A stretch of DNA of 64,000 nt from CAVTWH01 sp963738365 (lineage in GTDB: Bacteria > Actinomycetota > Actinomycetes > Mycobacteriales > Micromonosporaceae), in NCBI GenBank assembly GCA_963738365.1, contig CAVTWH010000007.1, forward strand, positions 1-64,000. The letters run 5' to 3'. This document shows positions 59,430-64,000 of the stretch, in pieces (positions within the stretch are counted from its first letter, which is position 1; each line of letters begins with the position of its first letter). Made by a program: the position numbers and the translations under genes. The notes below the pieces were generated by a model. That model saw only the letters and a program-made list of their open reading frames with translations. It did no database searches and was not told the DNA's origin.

Positions 59430-59640
59430 GTTGTTGGGCAACAAAAAGCGGAACCAATTGGTACCGCACGGCATTGATTGATTCGCCAGGTTTATCCGCG
59501 CAATCCGCGGGTTCGGGGTTCAAGTCCCTGGCGGCGCACCCTTGAGAATGGCTCGGACCTGACACTCGTGCCAGGTCCGAGCCTCGACGACATCCATTGT
59601 GGACAGATCTGTGGTCCGGGGGACATCACAATCTTGCCGA
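59430..59640 (+). repeat. Duplicated segment with tRNA-Lys 3-prime end, copy 3
   Basis: Homologous to 2797-3020: GGGCAACAAAAAGCGGAACC, ATTGATTGATTCGCCAGGTT, the tRNA-Lys 3-prime end at 59502-59540 (AATCCGCGGG to GCGGCGCACC), a terminator and CATTGTGGACAGATCTGTG. The anticodon loop is altered here (GCGCAATCC). The 200-bp repeat lies in direct orientation to copy 1, 56.6 kb away. Confidence 0.75.
59550..59583 (+). terminator. Perfect 12-bp terminator hairpin after the tRNA-Lys remnant
   Basis: GGCTCGGACCTG and CAGGTCCGAGCC are exact complements around a 10-nt loop, nine bases after the tRNA-like 3-prime end. The equivalent structure in copy 1 (2917-2960) is imperfect but keeps the U tract. Confidence 0.75.
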
Positions 59641-59700
59641 CAACGTTCGGTGGCAGTGGTCGGTGCAGGTCCGCGACAGATGGACCTGCGTACCGGAACG

Positions 59701-60069
59701 TCACTCGACGGGCACGGCGAGATCGGGGCGGAGGCTGGCCGCCCCGCCGAGATAGGGGTGGCGCAGCTGTGACCGGTCGCGGTCGGTCTCGACGTGCGCC
59801 AACAGCCGGATGACCCGGGGCAGCGCCTGCGGCACGGGTATCTCGGTCGCGCACATCATCGGTACGTCCCGCAGGCCGCAGGCCCGGACTGCGGCGGCGG
59901 GGAAGGCGCTGCGCAGGTCCGGCGTCACGGTGAAGATCAGGCTGACGAGGTCGTCGGGGGTCAGCCCGTTCCACTCCATCAGGGTGACCACCAGTTCCCG
60001 GGTCGCCTGGTGGATCAGGTCCGGCCGGTCGTGGTCGACCTGCACCGCGCCGCGGACCGCGCGGAGCAT
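59701..60069 (-). CDS. aroH: Chorismate mutase, AroH class
   Basis: 122 residues from the ATG at 60069 with GAGGGG eight bases upstream. AroH-type chorismate mutases convert chorismate to prephenate. Conserved blocks: MLRAVRGAVQVD (substrate Arg), LVSLIFTVTPDLRSAFPAAA, VPMMCATEIPV, ALPRVIRLLAHV (second Arg) and HPYLGGAASLRPDL. It is the last gene of a three-gene operon, 11 bp after the aldolase-fold gene. A free-standing AroH next to non-tryptophan, non-phenylalanine genes suggests specialised aromatic metabolism. Confidence 0.93.
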   Translation of the reverse strand: MLRAVRGAVQVDHDRPDLIHQATRELVVTLMEWNGLTPDDLVSLIFTVTPDLRSAFPAAAVRACGLRDVPMMCATEIPVPQALPRVIRLLAHVETDRDRSQLRHPYLGGAASLRPDLAVPVE

Positions 60070-60080
60070 CGGCGCGCCCC

Positions 60081-60893
60081 TCACTCGTCGAGCAGGTCGG
60101 GCTGCTCGCGGACGATCTCGTCGTAGAGCAGCTGGAAGCTGAACCAGGCCAGCTGTGCATCCCCGAAGCCGTCCTGCGCCGCGACCGCTTGCTCGTGCGT
60201 CATCGGTCGTGGCCGCCCGGCCGCGGCGGCGAGCAGTTGCACCTGCGCGCAGCTGTCGTAGGTGAAGAACCAGTGCACCGCGGCTTCCAGGGTGTTGCCC
60301 ACGGTGATCAGTCCGTGGTGGCGCAGCAGGATCGCACGGGCGCTGCCCAGCTTGTCGGCGATGTCCTGACCCTGCTCCTTGGCGATCGACGGCCCCCGGT
60401 AGTCGTCGTAGAGGACCTGGTCCCGGTAGAAGGCGGCGGATTCCTGGTCGAGCGGCTCCAGCAACTGGCCGAGGGCGCCGAGTGCGCGGGCGTGCACGGT
60501 GTGCGCGTGGGCGGCCGCCTCGGCGTCCGCCCGGCTGCCGTGGATGGCGGCGTGGATGACGAACGCGCTCGGGTTGACCGGATGACGACCCTGCACGACC
60601 GTGCCGTTTTCGTCGACACAGATCAGGTCGCCGACGGTGACGAGTGCGAAGGAGACGCCGAACGGGTTGACCCAGAACAGCCCGCGGTGCTCCGGATCGC
60701 GGACCGAGATGTGGCCGGAGATGCCCTCGCCGAAGCCGTACTTGCCGAACAGGCGCAGGGCGGCGGCGAGCCGGCGCTTGCGGTAGGTGCGCTCCTGCGC
60801 CGGGTCGTCGAAGGTGGGTGGCTGCGGCATGGGTAGGCCGGTGTGGGTGTCGGCGAGGTAGCTCGCCCGGTCGGTGCCGGCGGTGAGGGTCAT
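60081..60893 (-). CDS. Class II aldolase/adducin-fold protein, possibly CloR/NovR-like oxygenase
   Basis: 270 residues. Metal-binding His are in AAAHAHTVHARALGALG and ILLRHHGLITVGNTLEA, with YGFGEGISGHISVRDPEHRG and PFGVSFALVTVGDLICVD at the N-terminus. The general family splits sugar phosphates, but CloR and NovR from aminocoumarin pathways share this fold and size (about 275 residues) and are iron oxygenases acting on hydroxyphenylpyruvate derivatives. The neighbouring chorismate mutase supplies that type of precursor, so a CloR-like role is inferred. Gap to the upstream gene is 82 bp. Confidence 0.8.
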   Translation of the reverse strand: MTLTAGTDRASYLADTHTGLPMPQPPTFDDPAQERTYRKRRLAAALRLFGKYGFGEGISGHISVRDPEHRGLFWVNPFGVSFALVTVGDLICVDENGTVVQGRHPVNPSAFVIHAAIHGSRADAEAAAHAHTVHARALGALGQLLEPLDQESAAFYRDQVLYDDYRGPSIAKEQGQDIADKLGSARAILLRHHGLITVGNTLEAAVHWFFTYDSCAQVQLLAAAAGRPRPMTHEQAVAAQDGFGDAQLAWFSFQLLYDEIVREQPDLLDE

Positions 60894-60975
60894 CGGTGCC
60901 CTTTCGGTCGAGACGGGTCGGCGCTGCGCGCCGACAGCAGGTGGGACGGGTCATGCAGGTGGAAGGGGTCGGCGC

Positions 60976-62508
60976 TCAGGCCGACAGCAGCAGGTTGTCG
61001 GCCATCCGCTGGGCGGACGCTTCGCCGGCAAGTGCGTCGACGATGTCCACGGCGCGGTCGACGAGGGACTGGACACCGAAGGTGAAGAACAGGCTGCCGG
61101 CGGCCAGGTCACCGAGTGCGTACACGTGCCGTTGCGGGCCGGCCGCCGTGACCGCGCGGCTGGTGGCCCGCTCCACGTGGATGCCGGCACGCTGGTGCAG
61201 TTCGACCAGGCCGGCGCGGGTGAGTGAGCCGATCAGCCCGCCGGCGTCGCCGTTGATCCGGTTGAACCGTGCGTTGACCGCATTGACCACCACGTCCGCC
61301 CGGTCGGTACGGCCGTTGCTGTGCAACAGGAAACCGCGACGGTCGGGCCGGACGGCGTCCAGGCTCGGGACGAGTTCGAGCGCGCCGGCGTCCAGCAGCG
61401 ACAGCAGCGTCGCGGCCGACGCCGGTGGCATGGGGCAGCACAGGCTCATCAGCGCCCGGTGATGCTGGGCCAGCACCGTCTCCCGCTCGAACTCCGGCAG
61501 CAGCGGGTAGACGTCCGGCCCCACCTCCGGCACCGCCTGCTGCACGATCCGCAGCGCCCGGCTGGGGGAGTCGACCTCCGCAAAGTGCCGGCGCAGCCGG
61601 GCGACCGGCTCCTCGGCGTGCACCGACAGCAGCTCCGAGCCGACCACGTCCATGCTCTCCCCGGCTGCGGACAGCTCCTCCGCCAGTACGGCCAGCAGCT
61701 CGCGCAGGCGCAGCTGCCGGCCGTGCGCCGCGGCCTGCCGGAACCGGGCGGCGGTGAAGTGCCGTAGCTGGTGGTGTACCGGAGACTGGCGTACGCCGGG
61801 CAGCGCACCGTTGCGGGAGTGGAACCGGATCGGCCCGCGGTGGCCGCGGTGCGCCAGTGCCAGCGCGACGTCCACGGCGGTCAGCCCGCTGCCGATGACC
61901 GCCACGGCGGCATCCGGGTCGACCGGTGCCAGGGTCCGCACGAGCGGGTAGGGGTCGGCGATGAAACCGTCCGCGCCGGCCAGGGAGTAGAGGTCCGGTG
62001 GGCGCCCCGCGCCGGTACCGAGGATCAGTGTCCCGACCTGGGTGGCCTGCCCGGAGTCGGTGTGCAGCACCAGCCGCTCGGCCACGTCGGCGGCGACGAC
62101 CCTGTCCCGGACCAGTTCGATGCGCCAGCCGAGGGTGGCCAGCCGGGTCAGCGCGGCGCGAGCGGACTGCTCCAGGTAGTCGCCGTAGACGGCGCGCGGG
62201 ATGAACAGCGCGCCGGACCGGGGATCGGTCTGCAGGGTGGGGCCGCCGACCAGCAGACTGCGGGCGGTCAGCCACTCCCGCAGGTGCCGGTCGTCACCGG
62301 CCCGGACAGACATGTCTTCGGGTACGGCATTGACCTTCACCACTTCGAGGTCGGGTTGGTACGGCCGTCCGCGCCACACGTGCCGGGACGGTTCGAAGAT
62401 GGTGAGAGAACCGGCCGGAAGGTCTCGCCGGGACAATGCGTCCAGCAGGCATACAGCCGCCGCTCCGCCACCGACCAGTCCGATATCAACTGATGCGGAC
62501 ATGTCCAT
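60976..62508 (-). CDS. FAD/NAD(P)-binding protein (HpyO/lysine-hydroxylase-like)
   Basis: 510 residues from the ATG at 62508 (ATG 62502 also possible; GGGGAAG precedes the first). The FAD motif VDIGLVGGGAAAVCLLDAL is N-terminal, followed by VWRGRPYQPDLEVVKVNAVP, the second nucleotide motif AVAVIGSGLTAVDVALALAH and, near the end, HVYALGDLAAGSLFFTFGVQ. This is the FAD/NAD(P)-binding domain family related to N-hydroxylating and Baeyer-Villiger monooxygenases. It is the first gene of the operon with the aldolase-fold protein and chorismate mutase. Confidence 0.85.
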   Translation of the reverse strand: MDMSASVDIGLVGGGAAAVCLLDALSRRDLPAGSLTIFEPSRHVWRGRPYQPDLEVVKVNAVPEDMSVRAGDDRHLREWLTARSLLVGGPTLQTDPRSGALFIPRAVYGDYLEQSARAALTRLATLGWRIELVRDRVVAADVAERLVLHTDSGQATQVGTLILGTGAGRPPDLYSLAGADGFIADPYPLVRTLAPVDPDAAVAVIGSGLTAVDVALALAHRGHRGPIRFHSRNGALPGVRQSPVHHQLRHFTAARFRQAAAHGRQLRLRELLAVLAEELSAAGESMDVVGSELLSVHAEEPVARLRRHFAEVDSPSRALRIVQQAVPEVGPDVYPLLPEFERETVLAQHHRALMSLCCPMPPASAATLLSLLDAGALELVPSLDAVRPDRRGFLLHSNGRTDRADVVVNAVNARFNRINGDAGGLIGSLTRAGLVELHQRAGIHVERATSRAVTAAGPQRHVYALGDLAAGSLFFTFGVQSLVDRAVDIVDALAGEASAQRMADNLLLSA

Positions 62509-62974
62509 GCTTGCTTCCCCACTTTCAGTCGCACACATTGAACAACATCTGTCCGGGAAGGGCGTTGAAACGCAGCACAAAGAGCCAGGATGCCCTGGGA
62601 AAGACTAGCCACGGTGTGCTGGCGACACCTTGCCAGTCAGCGCGCGCATGCTTGTGGAAACGCGCATGGCCAGAACCGCACCCTTGTGGCTATCGTCACA
62701 GCCGAATTCTTCCTGCTGTGTGAACTGAGTCTCACCTGCCCGGATTTTCACCCTCCGCTGCCGCCGGGCGGCGATTCTCCCGCAAACTGCACCGACCGAC
62801 CGTTGTCCGGGTATCGGAGCGTAACAATTGAAAGGGCTATATGAAGTTCTCGGCAACGCAACACGACGTAATGTCGTACATCCATATCTCCAGAGAGTGT
62901 CGATCGCGCTTCGCATTGTTACGATGCGGAAGCGTCGTCCGGTGCGACACCGGGCCGCACTACGGGGAGGATCG
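62509..62974. other. Divergent regulatory region
   Basis: About 465 bp between the FAD operon and the AraC gene, less GC-rich in its right third (62820-62920). It should contain both promoters and the AraC site. No long dyad or small gene with an RBS is seen. Confidence 0.4.
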
Positions 62975-63973
62975 ATGTGCACAACAATGGTGCCCGCCGG
63001 CAGCCCGATCGTGGAGGTCATGAGTACCGCGGCCGCCGGGAAGACCGACACCATCGAGGCGTGGCGAGGGTACGTCCGGCAGGCCTGCGGTGCCCTGCAG
63101 GTCATTCCCGGGCCCGGCTTCGCCAAGGGATCCATCACCAGTACGACGCTGGGTGACATGCGGCTGGCGGTCATCCGGGCCGATCCGCACAGCGTGATCC
63201 GCCGGCCCAGCTTCGCCACCGCGGAGCGCGGCCACGTCTACGTGGCCACCCTGGTCCGCGGCCGGTGTGTGGTCCGCCAGGACGACAGCGAACTGGCGCT
63301 GCGCCCCGGCGACGTGGCCACCTTCGACAGCAGCCGCTCCTACTCGCTGCGGATGGACGAGCCGTTCGAACTGATCAGCGTCCGGGCGCGGCACGAGGTG
63401 GTCGGACTCAACGAGCGCACCACCCGACTCGTCACGGGTACCGTCTGGCAGGGATCCGCGGGCGTCGGCGGGATGGCCAGCAGCATGCTGCACTGCATCG
63501 GCCGCCTCATGCCCGACCTGGACGCCGCGGTGAGTGAACCGCTCGAATCAGCGCTCAACGGCGTGGTCTCGACCCTGTTCGCCCAGCGGCTCAACACGGT
63601 CACCGAGAACCCGGCCGCGAGCCGGCAGCTGATGCTGCTGCGCATCCGCAGCTATGCCGAGCGCCACCTCGACGATCCCGCGCTCACCCCCATCACGCTG
63701 GCCCGTCGCTACAACATTTCGCTGCGCTACCTGCAGATCCTCTTCGCCGAGCAGGGCAGCAGCCCGGCCCGGTGGATCCGCAACGAGCGCCTGGCCCGGC
63801 TGCGCGCCGACCTTGCCGACCGCCGGCTGAGCCACGTCTCCGTCGCCGCGCTCGGGGAGCGGTGGGGTCTGTCCGACGCGTCCCAGGTGAGCCGGCTGTT
63901 CCGGTTGAAGTACGGCCAGACGCCGAGTGAGTTCCGCCGCGGACAGTCCAGGGAGCTCGCCGTCGCCGCTTGA
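62975..63973 (+). CDS. AraC-family regulator with AraC_binding_2-type N-terminus
   Basis: 332 residues from the ATG at 62975 with GGGGAGG four bases upstream of ATCG-ATG; longer in-frame starts lack an RBS. The N-terminal cupin-like domain (GHVYVATLVRGRCVVRQDDS, LRPGDVATFDSSRSYSL) binds a ligand. The C-terminal pair of helix-turn-helix motifs is LTPITLARRYNISLRYLQIL and VAALGERWGLSDASQVSRLF, ending RLKYGQTPSEFRRG. Divergent from the FAD/aldolase/chorismate mutase operon, which it most likely controls. Confidence 0.92.
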   Translation: MCTTMVPAGSPIVEVMSTAAAGKTDTIEAWRGYVRQACGALQVIPGPGFAKGSITSTTLGDMRLAVIRADPHSVIRRPSFATAERGHVYVATLVRGRCVVRQDDSELALRPGDVATFDSSRSYSLRMDEPFELISVRARHEVVGLNERTTRLVTGTVWQGSAGVGGMASSMLHCIGRLMPDLDAAVSEPLESALNGVVSTLFAQRLNTVTENPAASRQLMLLRIRSYAERHLDDPALTPITLARRYNISLRYLQILFAEQGSSPARWIRNERLARLRADLADRRLSHVSVAALGERWGLSDASQVSRLFRLKYGQTPSEFRRGQSRELAVAA

Positions 63974-64000
63974 CTGACCACGCCGACGCGGCGGAGTGCT

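Noticed and set aside
1..64000. CRISPR array, cas genes, prophage or conjugation modules
   Set aside because: No regularly spaced repeats and no recognisable cas, capsid, relaxase, FtsK-type or tyrosine integrase genes were seen.

Overview
The window looks like a chromosomal segment of a filamentous actinobacterium. It is very GC-rich, uses GTG and TTG starts freely, and carries AfsR-type, SARP, TipA-type MerR and ECF sigma regulators plus secreted GH10 and GH11 xylanases. Gene content fits Micromonosporaceae (Actinoplanes, Micromonospora or Dactylosporangium type), but no marker gene fixes the genus. Much of it is accessory DNA: one complete ISAs1 element, remnants of ISL3, IS66, IS701, IS630 and another transposase, three copies of a tRNA-Lys 3-prime end that look like integration scars, dispersed repeats and many decayed genes.

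Layout. 1-3.7 kb: ISAs1 element, ISL3 remnant, a DMT-type membrane protein, a repeat with a tRNA-Lys 3-prime end, and remnants of RHH, RHS and RibD/DHFR genes. 3.7-7.9 kb: a compact RiPP-like cluster (23-residue peptide gene, 17-bp hairpin, heme-oxygenase-like iron protein with a PqqD-like front domain, MFS exporter, nitroreductase) with a divergent ornithine-cyclodeaminase-family gene. 8-10 kb: IS66/IS701 junction, DoxX gene, second tRNA-Lys scar. 10-24 kb: secreted polysaccharide deacetylase, tetracycline-type ribosomal protection protein, drug ABC exporter with its MerR regulator, TetR operon, GH10 xylanase, SigJ-like sigma factor with an NAD(P)-binding protein. 24.7-27 kb: ergothioneine genes egtB-egtD. 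27-34 kb: decayed genes, then a CPBP protease/NarL two-component operon, OsmC, and a PadR cassette between direct repeats. 35-42.6 kb: GH11 xylanase with CBM2, a PLP enzyme, a large secreted subtilase.

42.6-49.7 kb is the most striking part. A complete selenocysteine locus (selC, selD, selA, selB) is divergent from a four-gene operon resembling the mau (methylamine dehydrogenase) maturation system: unknown protein, MauD-like thioredoxin, Tat-exported Cys/Trp-rich MauA-like protein, and a CcdA/MauF-like membrane protein. The last gene is interrupted by one in-frame TGA at 43174-43176, followed 32 nt later by a hairpin with a 5-nt GGUCC loop. This is best explained as a selenocysteine codon with a bacterial SECIS, which would give the adjacent sel genes a client.

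50-64 kb: AfsR-type regulator, a DUF4386 protein coupled to a 41-residue peptide, a divergent MarR/oxidoreductase pair around a perfect palindrome, a RibD-type reductase (a decayed inverted copy lies at 3.5 kb), an SDR, the third tRNA-Lys scar, and an AraC-regulated operon with an FAD/NAD(P)-binding enzyme, a class II aldolase-fold protein and chorismate mutase. The last operon could be a small aromatic pathway of the CloR/NovR kind. All functional calls are from reading sequence and family knowledge; no database search was run.
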